Assembly: GCF_036324505.1 (NCBI RefSeq)
Contig: NC_086363.1
Location: forward strand, 1,308,946-1,372,945
Reading direction: 5' to 3'
DNA: 64,000 nucleotides
Source: Eleginops maclovinus
Taxonomy: Eukaryota; Chordata; Actinopteri; Perciformes; Eleginopidae
Shown: in pieces, positions 36,968 through 49,986 of the stretch
How positions within the stretch are numbered: position 1 is the first letter of the stretch
Layout of the letters: each line of letters opens with the position of its first letter
The notes under the pieces: model-generated
What the model saw: only the letters and a program-made list of their open reading frames with translations
Database searches by the model: none
Told to the model about the DNA's origin: nothing
Program-made: the position numbers and the translations under genes

Positions 36968-37620
36968 GAAATGTTTTTGGTCTTATATTAACAATGTGAT
37001 CACATCATAATGACGAACTCTTTTAAATGTTGTACTGATGGCTTGTCGAGAGTGCCTTTATCGTCTTTATGTATCCAAATGTTGTTGTTGTTTTTTATAC
37101 ATAATATGTATGCCTTGCTTTTGATCAGCTTTGTTTTCCTTGTTATAAACTGTGTAAGTTCATCAAACAGTTCAGCTTCTGTCATCTCTTTAGACCAGGT
37201 GAGTATCGGGATGCAAAACGTTCTGTAGACCACACATTTATACTGAAATCCTGCAACATTTTCCCACCGCAATATTGTTAACCATCAGTGATTAAACACA
37301 CTTGTATTTTGCTTAATTTCCTGCAATAAATGGTCAAACTACTTGGAAGGAGAGGAGCAGTTGTTTGAGCGTGTCCAAGTGTTTATCTTCCTGTATTCAG
37401 CCCCTCATATAAATGATTGAGATTTAGATTATAATCCTTTTATTTTAATAAATGAGTGGATATTCACTAGTTTTATTTCTATCTGCTTTGTCTTTTGAAC
37501 ATTGTTTCTAAAAGCCTACATAAACTATATATAGTGAACTGGAAATATAGTTCTGTGATCCATCAGCAGGTGGCAGCAAGAGACCAGAAATAAAAAACCG
37601 TCCTGCAGGAAGTCAAACGT

Positions 37621-37632
37621 TGCGCATGCGCA
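37621..37632 (+). promoter_or_regulatory. NRF-1-type palindrome in the promoter of the PPC-domain gene
   Basis: TGCGCATGCGCA is a perfect 12-bp palindrome and matches the NRF-1 consensus, a motif concentrated near transcription starts of housekeeping genes. It lies 93 bp before the ATG. No TATA box is seen between them. The same region has a CTCF-like word at 37562-37578. Confidence 0.65.
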
Positions 37633-37724
37633 GTTCCACCACACTGTGCTTCCTGCATGTGTGTTTGTGTGTGAATGTTTAACTAAAGTGTTCAAAGTTT
37701 AGAGGAGCCTCACACTTGTGCACA

Positions 37725-38840
37725 ATGGTGAGTTTACCCTTCATTACTTTTAAACCTTTTATAACATTCAACCTCCAATCCAGATGTTGGCTTTACAGCT
37801 GTGTCATCACAGCTGAACACTGCCAGTTCTTCTTACTCCACAGAAATGTCTTTTTATCTCCAAACAGTTCCTGCTGTAGTACAGGACATAAAGAGGAATA
37901 ACGAGGCAATGGAGGAAATCAAAGTCCTGCAGTGGAAATAGGAAGTAATCAGATCTTATTTCTGGAAGTTTTAAAACTCAGAAAGCTGCAAAGATCCTCA
38001 AAACTACAAAATAAGAAGAACAAACTTAAATAACTCAAAGTTTCTCATTTATTTCAAACCTTTTTCTGTGTTTGATTTATTTAATGACAAATGCTGTGGT
38101 TTCTTACATATTAGGATCTTTTTAAAGTAAATGATATACCCATTTGTCCAGGTTTAACTGAAAATACATAAATATTGAAGTGTCCTTCTCTTAAATATTG
38201 AAGTGTCCTTCTCTTAAATATTGAAGTGTCCTACTCTTAAATATTGAAGTGTCCTACTCTTAAATATTGAAGTGTCCTACTCTTAAATATTGAAGTGTCC
38301 TACTCTTAAATATTGAAGTGTCCTACTCTTAAATATTGAAGTGTCCTACTCTTAAATATTGAAATGTCCTACCCTTAATATTGAAGTGTCCTACTCTTAA
38401 ATATTGAAGTGTCCTACTCTGAAATATTGAAGTGTCCTACTCTTAACTTAAATATTGAAGTGTCCTACTCTTAAATATTGAAGTGTCCTACTCTTAAATA
38501 TTGAAGTGTCCTACTCTTAAATATTGAAGTGTCCTACTCTTAAATATTGAAGTGTCCTACTCTTACTGCATTTTTTCACATTTTCAATTTATTTTTTCTG
38601 TCTTTTTCTTATTGCAAATAAAAGGTATACATCATAAGATAATATAGGTTAAGTGTTCATGAAAGAGCTGCTTCTTTAACACTTAAAGCTAAATATGTAA
38701 CGTAAGTTATATTTTCTAAAGATTTCTGCATGCTTTTATTAACCCGTCAACCTGAGGATCAGATGTTCCTGCTGCCTCCTGCAGGGGTCAGAGGTCAGGC
38801 TGCTGTTTGGTTTAACGGTGATCCTGTTAAAGACCTGAAT

Positions 38841-38872
<32 letters not shown>

Positions 38873-40813
38873 TTTTGTTTTGTGTGAAAAACGCTTTTAT
38901 TTAATTTAATAATTCACTCTTAAGTTTCTGCTAAATCATTATTATTATCTTTACCTTATTTGGTCAATTTCATCCTGCATTTATTTATTCAATATAACAA
39001 AATAAACAGAGAACCAAAAACATTTAAAAGAAAAGCTTTAAAAAAACATATTTTCATTATAAAAATCAAACAAGCTAACTCATAAGAAACAAAGTGTGTC
39101 TAAATTATGAATGAATCTATTTTAGAAAAGGAACAGAGAACCAGAAATACATTAAATTACCATCAAAACATTTCAATCAAATGTATAAGCAGCTCTGCAG
39201 GAAGTGAGAAATCAAGAAGTAAAAATAATGCAGATAAACTTCATAATTCATCTAGTTTATGAAATTCACGGAGAACCAAAACTATACGTTATTATTATTT
39301 GTTGTTTTTAACCTAACTGTTACCTAACCTTACAAATACCCTGCTTTATATATATATTAAAAAGCAGGATATTAGGTAAATGCATTTTGTAAAATAAACC
39401 TATTCATTATTATATTATTTTACTGCTATGTTTTTAAGTCTTGTAAATTATAAAAATGAACAGTAAAATACAGTGAATCAAACCCCCCCCCCCCTGCAGT
39501 GCTCCTCCGGATCCCCCATGCAGGTCTTCGCCCTGCGGCTCGGCCCGGGTCAGGAGCTGCTCGGCGCTCTGCAGAACTTCGTGGAGGAGAAACGTCTCCG
39601 GGCGCCGTTCGTCATCACCTGTGTGGGCAGCCTCACCAAGGCGACGCTGAGGCTAGCCAACGCCACGGCGACAAACACTAACGAGGTACCTGAACGCAGC
39701 GCGAAGGCAGAAAGTTGAGTTTGGTTTACACACTGGTTATGCGTTCAGCTTTGTCATTGCAACAAACATGGTATCTCTCCCCTGCAGGAGTCCTTATCGT
39801 CTGTCTTATCAGAACGATCCACCGACAGGAACCCAAAATAGTGTTTCAAATGTTCAGATCTTAATTGATAATCACTAAAACTAGGTTTTGAGGCTTTAAT
39901 AAATCCATGGTGTCACTATAGATACTGGGGAATTTATCAGCAGATGGTTTTTTATCCCCTCTTATTAAACCGTTTTATTTTTCCATAAACATGATCACAA
40001 TATATTGTCTAAGACTTCATTTTGGGACTGAATAAAACCAACAGAAGTCAATAAATAAATACATAAATACAAATAAAAAATATAATAATAAGAATTAAGA
40101 AAACCATAAATGAACAAATATTTTAAATAAGAATCAAATAGTAATTAAATAAATAATACATGAATAAAATAAGAATACAAAATAAATTAAGGATAAGAAA
40201 AACAATAAATAAATATATCAAATAAGAATATAATAAAAAATATAATAAGGTATGAATTAAGAAAACAGTAAATAAATATTAAATAATAGAATAATAACAA
40301 AATAAATTATAACAATAAAAATAGTGATTTTTAAAAAAGTAATAAAGATAATAAATACATTCATGATATCAGAATAGAAAAATAACAGTAAAATAAATAA
40401 TACATTTATACAAAAGAATACAAAATAAAATATGAATGTAATTCATAAAACCTAATTTAGTGAAACCTCATATTTAATGATGATAAATAAAACAGCTGCA
40501 CAATAACTGCATCATCGTCTTCATCACCGCTCAGTGTTGATAACCCACCCTCCTGTTCCAGGTGCTCCACCTCAGCGGGCATTATGAGATCGTGTCCCTG
40601 GTGGGGACCCTGAACCCGGAGGCCCACCTCCACATCTGCCTGTCCGACGCAGCGGGGGGCACGGTGGGGGGCCACGTGCTGGGAGACCTGGAGGTGTTCA
40701 CCACGGCGGAGCTGGTGCTGGGGGAGGCGGGGGGGCTGGCGTTCAGCCGGGAAATGGACGAGAAGACCGGCTTCCCCGAACTGGTGGTGAAACCTCGGAC
40801 AACTGAACAGTGA
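37725..40813 (+). CDS. PPC (DUF296)-domain protein, three coding exons, complete
   Basis: Coding exons: 37725-37727 (the ATG alone, followed by gtgagt), 39500-39685 and 40562-40813; all introns are phase 0 and GT-AG. The product is 146 residues. It has the fold signature of the plant-and-prokaryote-conserved (PPC, Pfam DUF296) domain: N-terminal VFALRLGPGQELLGALQNF, then FVITCVGSL, EIVSLVGTL, HLHICLSD, GGTVGGHVLG and a TAELVLGEA strand. The HxH pair and the GGH histidine correspond to the putative metal-binding histidines of bacterial and archaeal members. Length is close to stand-alone bacterial proteins (about 140). No AT-hook, signal peptide or membrane segment. Molecular function is unknown. 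A start at the internal ATG in exon 2 (39518) would also keep the whole domain. Intron 1 contains a 23-bp minisatellite, and a CA tract begins 11 bp after the stop. Confidence 0.85.
38170..38566 (+). repeat. 23-bp minisatellite in intron 1 of the PPC-domain gene (about 17 copies)
   Basis: Unit AAATATTGAAGTGTCCTACTC plus TT. The first two copies have CCTTCTC instead of CCTACTC. One copy has lost a base (CCCTTAATATT) and one carries a six-base insertion (CTTAACTTAAA). Confidence 0.95.
38567..39499. other. Remainder of intron 1, with a CA tract
   Basis: AT-rich intron with a (CA)14 tract at about 38843-38871. The acceptor is an unusual C13 run followed by TGCAG, a polypyrimidine tract made entirely of cytosines. 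Confidence 0.6.
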
Positions 40814-40820
40814 CAGGTAA

Positions 40821-40823
<3 letters not shown>

Positions 40824-40912
<89 letters not shown>
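40824..40912 (+). repeat. (CA)n microsatellite in the 3'UTR of the PPC-domain gene
   Basis: Pure CA tract of about 89 bp beginning 11 bp after the stop codon, so it almost certainly lies in the 3'UTR. Confidence 0.95.
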
Positions 40913-40914
<2 letters not shown>

Positions 40915-40999
40915 GAGTTAAGTCTGATGTGCAGCTGTTTTGCTTCACTTTCTAGTCGCACCTTCAGTGGCCGTGTTAGTTAGGGTTAGGGTGTCTGTG

Positions 41000-41360
41000 T
41001 CTGGTTTGCAGTTTTTCGTGTCACTTTTTGTCTGTTTGTGCTTCTTTGGTCGTTTAGTTTCACCTTTAGTCACTTAATTTATATTTGACTGTTTCGTGTC
41101 ACTTTTTTTGGTGACTTTTCGTGTCTTTCTGATTGTTTTGAGCGACTCTTAGCCTTTAAGTGTGTTTCCATTGTCAGTGTGTCTGCTTTGCGATGATCTT
41201 GGGTCATTTTCCTCGTCTTGTGTGTCTTTGTGGTTGTTTTAGTTCAGTTTTTGTGTCGTTTTGATTATTTCATGTCACTTTTGTTCTTGTTTTGTGTCTT
41301 TTTGTGAGTCTCTATGCAGTCTTTGTGGTTCTTTGTTGTTGTTTTGTCCGTTGTGTGTCA
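41000..41360. repeat. Degenerate 'TTTGTGTCTTTTTGTGGTTGTTT'-type repeat
   Basis: Diverged words such as TTTCGTGTCACTTTTTG, TTGTGTGTCTTTGTGGTTG and TTGTGTCTTTTTGTGAG recur at irregular steps of roughly 20-25 bp. This is a common cryptic minisatellite texture in fish; non-coding. Confidence 0.6.
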
Positions 41361-41722
41361 AACTATCAGGAAATGGTAATAATGAAGTATCTCGAACATT
41401 TGACTGTACTACAAAACTGGAGTAACTGTTACTGAGTGTTAAAACAACATCCAAGAGGAACACAAAGGCTTTCAGCTTAAGAACAACATATTCAGAGGTG
41501 TGGGGGGGGGGGCGTAGCAGCCATTAGGATCGTCCCTGCGGGGGTCCCAGCTCTCTGCTAATAGATGTTAAACTGATCCGCGGCCTTTCAGAGCCTCTGA
41601 CTCCCCCCCGGTTGTGATGAAACAAAGCGAGGACCCCCCTCCAGGGATTAGCCATGACCGCAGCTCGGTCCTGGCCGCCGCCGCGAAGAAAAGGAAACGC
41701 ATCGTTTGCCGTGGGGGGGGGG

Positions 41723-42114
41723 CTTAGAGAAGTCCCGCCCCCTTAACCTATCACGTACAATAGGAGCGCAAGTGTTCCTTATTGATGTCACTATGTTCCA
41801 GAAGCAAACAAAGGAGTCCAATGGAGACTGCACGCAGGGGGGGGAGAGAAAAACTCCCATTTACATGCACATGCCTATATTACACGCTACAGGAAAGGGA
41901 AACCCCCCAAGATGTAAGGGAGATAAAGGAGGATAGGAGGAGCGTGAGTGTTGCATAGTGATGTCACCATGTTCTGGAAGTAAATGGGTGAATGTGAGGG
42001 AGAGGGAGGGAACAGGGATTTTAGCCTTTGCAGACCATTGACATGCACAGAAACCTGAAGGACACACTGCAGGGAAAAGGAACACCACAAAAGAACGATA
42101 GGGCCTCTTTAAAA
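41723..42114 (+). mobile_element. MITE-like element, two partial copies head to tail
   Basis: The left copy (41723-41910) has CTTAGAGAAGTCCCGCC, TGATGTCACTATGTTCC, AACAAAGGAGTCCAATGG and CTACAGGAAAGGGAAACC. The right copy (41929-42114) restarts at GAGCGTGAGTGTTG, TGATGTCACCATGTTC and TTTGCAGACCATTGACATGC and ends AGGGCCTCTTTAAAA. No 57-bp array is present between them. Confidence 0.7.
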
Positions 42115-44031
<1,917 letters not shown>

Positions 44032-44062
<31 letters not shown>

Positions 44063-44735
44063 ACCAACATCTCAACACACCGAGTCAAACACCATGCACA
44101 CACACACCAACACACACACAGTCAAACACAGTGCACACACACATCTCCACACACACAGTCAAACACCGTGCACACACACATCTCCACACACACAGTCAAA
44201 CACCGTGCACACACACATCTCCACACACACAGTCAAACACCGTGCACACACACATCTCCACACACACAGTCAAACACCGTGCACGCACACATCTCCATAC
44301 ACACAGTCAAACACCGTGCACACACACATCTCCACACACACAGTCAAACACCGTGCACACACACATCTCCACACACACAGTCAAACACCGTGCACACACA
44401 CATCTCCACACACACAGTCAAACACCGTGCACACACACATCTCCACACACACAGTCAAACACCGTGCACACACACATCTCCACACACACAGTCAAACACC
44501 GTGCACGCACACATCTCCATACACACAGTCAAACACCGTGCACACACACATCTCCACACACACAGTCAAACACCGTGCACGCACACATCTCCATACACAC
44601 AGTCAAACACCGTGCACACACACATCTCCACACACACAGTCAAACACCGTGCACACACACATCTCCACACACACAGTCAAACACCGTGCACACACACATC
44701 TCCACACACACAGTCAAACACCGTGCACACACCAG
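44032..44735 (+). repeat. 37-bp CA-rich minisatellite (about 17 copies)
   Basis: Opens with a (CA)13 tract at 44032-44057, followed by tandem 37-bp units with ACATCTCCACACACACAGTC and AAACACCGTGCA. Variants: GTGCACGCACAC and CTCCATACAC occur together in three units (about 44281, 44505 and 44578), marking linked mutations copied between units. Since 37 is not divisible by three, all three frames read the same 37-residue repeat; none is a gene. Confidence 0.95.
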
Positions 44736-45306
44736 CATGACCTGCATCTCTGCGAAGCCTCCAGTTCTGGAAGTTTCTCTCGGAGGTGGAAGGAGAACGC
44801 AAAGCTAAAGTCTGGAATAAATACTCGATTACAATCCTCCTTTAAAAGGGCCCACCATTAAACTGCAAAGACAGGTAATGAATGACATTAAGTATTACAT
44901 ATCTTAAACTTGTGTAGGAGAACACAGAGCCCCCTCCCAAAGTAAAATAATAAATGCAACTGTGGAATAAATACTCGATTACACGCCTGCAGTAACGAGT
45001 ATATGCACTCAATGGGACTCATGAAGAAAAGAGGCTCAGGAAGTCGTTTTAAAGTCCGTTTAATTTGTAAAGAAATCTGAAAACATGAAGGACATTCAGA
45101 AGTCGAAAAAGGATTAGTGTATGTAAATGAGGCGTCATTTAAAAAAGACCTGCTAAAGAAGTTGTGTTAAATTATGGTGAAAATGTCTAAAGGACGTCAT
45201 GTCTTTGTTTGCCGGACAGGTCTTATTTTAACTCTTCAAATGTACACGAGATTTCAGACAAAGACAGAAAGCTGTGATATCTTATTATCCCTGAACGCTC
45301 CGGTCC

Positions 45307-45566
45307 CAGCTGTGTGCGTCTCTCTTTAGTGTCCCCTGGTCTCCAGCTGTGTGCGTCTCTCTTTAGTGTCCCCTGGTCTCCAGCTGTGTGCGTCTCTCTT
45401 TAGTGTCCCCTGGTCTCCAGCTGTGTGCGTCTCTCTTTAGTGTCCCCTGGTCTCCAGCTATGTGCGTCTCTCTTTAGTGTCCCCTGGTCTCCAGCTGTGT
45501 GCGTCTCTCTTTAGTGTCCCCTGGTCTCCAGCTGTGTGCGTCTCTCTTTAGTGTCCCCTGGTCTCC
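45307..45566 (+). repeat. 37-bp minisatellite (about 7 copies)
   Basis: Tandem units of CAGCTGTGTGCGTCTCTCTT then TAGTGTCCCCTGGTCTC. Nearly identical copies; one has CAGCTATG. Unrelated in sequence to the 37-bp CA-rich array 0.6 kb to the left. Confidence 0.95.
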
Positions 45567-46380
45567 GTTGTGTTGGAGCTTCTTTCAGCGTTTGGTTTCT
45601 GCAGCTTTTAGTAAACTGCTCATGTTTCCTCTGCTGAATGTTCTCTAGATGCTGCATGTGTTGAAGAGCTGCTGCAGATGTTTCTGTATGAGTTTTGATT
45701 TTTGTTTCTATATCTGCATCCTTTCTGAAGCTGCAGCACGATTCTTACTAAAGCACGTTTGCACCTGTCGGCCACTGTAGTTTGTGGCTCTATTTAAAAA
45801 TTGAACAACGTTCTATAAAGTCTCACAGCAGTTTGACCCACACACAGAATAAAGTGTCCTGCAGCTTCATCGATCTGTTTTAGTCTCAAAGAGAGACACT
45901 TCCAGTCCAAAGAAAACCATCTCAACCCTTAATCTCTCTCTGGATTTGCACCGTTTTGCCCTTTCGACCTTCTCATGTTTCAACACCAGGGGGCAGCACA
46001 GGGCAACAAGAGGAGCTCTGAGTGACAGCCAGGGTTTTAGGACTTTAGATATTAAACTGGGCTGTTCTGACTCCTGATGTCAGCTATAAGAGACTTTAAA
46101 TACAAACTATATTACTGTACAATGCAGTGAAGAAAGGGCAGAATTGTAAGCTCAGTGTTTGAGTAAACTTAGCAAAAAGGACGAATAACAGTGGACTTTC
46201 TGGAGGAGTCATGCAGTAAAAAAATGCCTGCTGAACTTCCATTAGCAATAATTGAGACCCACTCCAGTGAGCGGCTAACGGGGGAGGAGGGGGGGGGGGG
46301 GAGTGTGTGTTATTATTAAAATGCCCCCCCCCCTCTAATGTGCAGGTAAGGACCCCTCGTCCCGCTGCCAGCCAGACTCT
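45567..46380. other. Intergenic region with a CTCF-like word
   Basis: ACACCAGGGGGCAGCAC at 45983-45999 closely fits the CTCF core. The remainder is unremarkable. A G-run is at about 46289-46301, followed by a C-run at 46325-46333. Confidence 0.4.
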
Positions 46381-46430
46381 CGCTTTAATTGAGCGCTTTC
46401 ATTGAGACAAATTTATCTCAATTAAAACGC
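46381..46430. promoter_or_regulatory. Imperfect palindrome of homeodomain-type words
   Basis: CGCTTTAATTGAG (46381-46393) pairs with CTCAATTAAAACG (46417-46429) at 12 of 13 positions. Inside it ATTGAGA (46401) pairs with TCTCAAT (46415). The stem words contain TAATTG/CAATTA homeodomain cores. It could be an enhancer core or a foldable RNA; the flank (46190-46440) looks unique. Confidence 0.35.
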
Positions 46431-46475
46431 TTTACCTCTGCCAGGAGTGTTTCACATCATCAGCTGCTTTTCAAT

Positions 46476-46479
<4 letters not shown>

Positions 46480-46558
<79 letters not shown>
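46480..46558 (+). repeat. (CA)n microsatellite
   Basis: Pure CA tract of about 79 bp. Confidence 0.97.
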
Positions 46559-46560
<2 letters not shown>

Positions 46561-46635
46561 GAAAACAGCAGTAATGGAGATCAAGGTTTTAATCAGTTTA
46601 AAACACAAGTAAACAAACACAGGGAGAAATCAAAG

Positions 46636-46901
46636 CCCAGTCTGCTCTGATTGTTTAGCTGACAGACTCTGTTGTGATTGGTCAACCACTTAGAGATGTC
46701 CGCCCCTTTAGTCTGTCACGTACAATAGGAGCACGAGTGTTCCTTAGTGATGTTACTATGTTCCAGAATTAAACAAAGGAGTCCAATGGAGGCGTGCAGG
46801 CCGGGGGGGAGAGAAAAACTCCCATTTACATGCCCTAAAACCTATATTACCCACTACAGGAAAGGGAAACCCCCAACAGGTATTATAGGGCCTCTTTAAA
46901 G
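46636..46901 (+). mobile_element. MITE-like element, most complete array-free copy
   Basis: Runs from CCCAGTCTGCTCTGATTG through CTCTGTTGTGATTGGTC, CTTAGAGATGTCCGCC, AACAAAGGAGTCCAATGG, CTCCCATTTACATGCCC and CTACAGGAAAGGGAAACC to TATTATAGGGCCTCTTTAAAG. It is non-coding, about 265 bp, and gives the reference order of blocks for recognising the tails beside the 57-bp arrays. Superfamily not assigned. Confidence 0.7.
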
Positions 46902-47079
46902 TATGAAAAGTAACATTTTTCCACTAATTAGATAATTAAAATGTGGGGTTTTCGCATGTGTCCCAACCTGAAAGCGATGCCAGAGTTTAGTAAAAAAAAC
47001 AATGTGAAATGAGATTAAAGATGAACGTTTTCTTAAAGCGGGGATAATAATCTGAAGCTCTGTTCTTCTTTCTTCCAGA

Positions 47080-47310
47080 GTACAATGAGCCGACTCAAAG
47101 AGACTCGGATGTGAAGACATTCAGCCAAGGACACGTCCCGACCCTGGAGACGCACATCGCCGCCCGTCGTCCTGCTGGGCGTTTCATGTTCGTGCTAAAG
47201 GGATCCGCTAATCAAAGGCGCCATTTAGCCTGCCGCTCTGTTAGCATGAAGCTACAGGCGGGAAATAGAGATCTTATTACCCTCGACGAGCTCCTTTATT
47301 AAAGTTATTT
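47080..47310. promoter_or_regulatory. Candidate conserved non-coding element
   Basis: Unique, GC-moderate sequence with CCGCTAATCAAAGGCGCC and GCCATTTAGCCTGCC. A 63-codon frame crosses it but has no domain. Texture-based call only. Confidence 0.3.
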
Positions 47311-48208
47311 TACCGAACTGATTTCTCTCTGGTGTGTGTGAAATGTTCCTTGATATTAAAGCTACTGGTGTGTGAGCATTAACAGAGGAATGGACTCCTG
47401 GACAGAGGATTAAATTATGTTTGAATACTGAAGCGAGAGCTTATATAGGAATATAACCATAGATAAATGAAGTAGAATTGACCAAATATTAAGTTGTCAT
47501 AAGATGATTCCAGTTTCAAACATAAAAAAATGGAAACAGTGACAAGAAATGATATTAATACAAATAAATAAATAAAATAGCAAACAAAAACAGATGAGTA
47601 AATAAAGGTATGGATAAGAAAATATATGAAAATAAAAAGAATCAAGGAAGTTATTTCCCGTTATTGGGATGGGAGGGATTTATTGTCAGTCTGAAGTATG
47701 CTGCATTGTTGGAGGATGGTGGCACAATGCTACCACGTTTAATAAAACACAGCAATTATACATTTGAAATATTACACACTGTTCCTATTGTATTTGCTTT
47801 CATAAATATTCCTTGTAAACATTTACATATTTGCTCCTACTTGACAACTTATTCCTCTTGCTGTGTTTATTTATGATTCATAATAACACACTCTACTCAA
47901 ACACTAAATACCTCTCCTCTTGAAACAGCTGGAGAAGGAGAGCTTAAAAATTGCACATGTAAAATCAGGGAAACGCTCACACACAAACACACACATAGTG
48001 CACTATTTTACTTCATCTTTTCATCGATGCTTCTAGGACTTCAGGTTGTATTTGACTGCACTATCTGCTGTGCATGTGACAGCAGAGCCTCTAAATCGTC
48101 ACATCTTCATACTGGTTATAGTGGTGATGACCCACCAGGTGAGGGCGCTCTCTTTCTTTACCCCGTCTGCATGTTGGAGGAAATCAGGTCAGAGGATAAC
48201 TGAAAAAT

Positions 48209-48211
<3 letters not shown>
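47311..48211. other. Intergenic region, no gene
   Basis: AT-rich DNA with short frames lacking domains. Confidence 0.4.

Positions 48212-48304
<93 letters not shown>
48212..48304 (+). repeat. (CA)n microsatellite
   Basis: Pure CA tract of about 93 bp. Confidence 0.97.
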
Positions 48305-48305
<1 letters not shown>

Positions 48306-48570
48306 ACTGAGAAAACCTGCAGGATTTTGTTTCCTATGTGCAATTTAAAAATACTTGTAATTAAAGTCAATGTTTCAGTATTTTATTGTGTACCATGGAT
48401 GTGTATTTACTTGTCTTATTGCTGTTCGTTTGACTCTTTATCTGAAATGTTGCTCTACTTATTTTATTCTGTCTTTTATCAGCAGTGTCCCAGTGCTGTA
48501 TTGGTGTAAACATACATAATAAAATAAGGATTTCTCATTCTGATCTTTACAAAACGTAAACCACCAGGAT

Positions 48571-48644
48571 GCATTTTCTACATGAATTCAGTGAATGCAT
48601 CGTCTGATCAAATGTGTTTTCATGTCACATTCCTGAGCTGCAAC
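48571..48644 (+). repeat. Direct repeat, left copy (partner at 48841-48914)
   Basis: GAATGCATCGTCTGATCAAATG and CATGTCACATTCCTGAGCTG recur 270 bp to the right with about 88% identity. Confidence 0.85.
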
Positions 48645-48840
48645 ACCATTATTTGTGACAGAGAAAGATTTGCATCAGATTTCAGATGTTTTTAAGTCCA
48701 AAATTGTGCTAACTTTGGCCAAATGATGCATGCTTTGAGAAAAAAAAATGTTTTGGTGAAATCAATTACCACGTCTGAACAAAAACAGGCTTATATAAAT
48801 GTGTCTGAAGAAAGCAAGCACTGAAAATAAGCCTCTAGAA

Positions 48841-48914
48841 TGCATTTTACGTGAATTCGGTGAATGCATCGTCTGATAAAATGTGCTTTCATGTCACATT
48901 CCAGAGCTGCACAA
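48841..48914 (+). repeat. Direct repeat, right copy (partner at 48571-48644)
   Basis: GAATGCATCGTCTGATAAAATG and CATGTCACATTCCAGAGCTG in the same order as the left copy. It directly abuts a unique-looking stretch (48940-49150) with GTAAATGTTTATGG (forkhead-like) that may be regulatory. Confidence 0.85.
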
Positions 48915-49699
48915 CCTCTGAGTGAGAGCTATATTTCTCTCAGGTGGGATTTGCATCAGCTTGTCCTTCATCTCCTCCATCTCTCTGCACAAACACTGAG
49001 TATTACCTGCAGCCCAGCGTAAATGTTTATGGAAATGGCCCGGCGGAGCAGGCCAAGTGTTTTCCATCAGCAGCTCTTTGCAGTAATGATACTGCAGTGT
49101 TGGTGTCAGGCCCGCCCTGCCTGAAGAGGGGAGGCTAATGGCCGTCTCCCCCCACCTGTCTCTCCCCCCACCCCACTGCATGAACCACATAGATGATAGA
49201 AAAATCTAATTCACCTTAAATGTGTTTCTGCAGGAAGGGAAGCGAGAGGGCATCAGCACAGAGAGTCCCCATTAAAGACACGTTATGTAACATCAGGCTG
49301 GATGATGGAGGTTCATCCACAAAACAATTACAGTCTGCTGGATCACACACACAAGATCACACACACTAGATCACACACACTCGGTGAACTAGAGTGTTGC
49401 ATTTAAATTGAAAGCAGTATTTTCAATGAAATAAACAATTATGACCGAGGTTGCTTTTATTTTTCATTCGTTTAAGAAAATCTATTCTAAGTCTTTGTGA
49501 TTTTATTTGTATTGCATTTTATTTTATATTTTTATACACATTGTTGATTTTAAAGTTCATCCTTTAATCCTTTTTAAGATATTTTGTATAATTTATTTAT
49601 CAAGGTGTATTTAAAAAATGTATTTTTTCATTATGGTTTTCTTTATTTATTTATAGAGTGTAATACCTCTGCTTTAGTCAATAATAACGCTTCCTTCAC

Positions 49700-49986
49700 C
49701 ACTTAGAATACCTTTACAAAAAACATCGTACCGCTGGACTGCACAGATTCTGAATAGTGCAGTACCGTGTATGACCTGCGTGGCACTGTGGTTAAATTCG
49801 GCTCTAAGAAGTGCTCCGGAAAAAGCAGAATGAACCGGAAACAGTTTCTAACGGCCCCCAACAGCATGTAGCCGAAGAGTTGATTTCGTCCAAACAATTC
49901 GTGTTTTAACTTAAGCTATTTTAACGGGTTCTTTAACATTTCAGACCTTTTTTATAAGCTGTCAGAGAAGCCACTGTTTGCCGGAG
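49700..49986 (+). promoter_or_regulatory. Probable xrn2 promoter and 5'UTR
   Basis: Two ETS-type CCGGAA words lie at 49816-49821 and 49835-49840, 147-171 bp before the ATG, with no TATA box nearby. This is typical for a housekeeping RNA-processing gene. The upstream 49.2-49.7 kb is AT-rich with nothing recognised. Confidence 0.5.

Noticed and set aside
39473..39499. Start of the PPC protein at an ATG at 39473
   Set aside because: That ATG lies in the intron, before the C-run and TGCAG acceptor; the splice structure places the start at 37725 or the internal ATG in exon 2.
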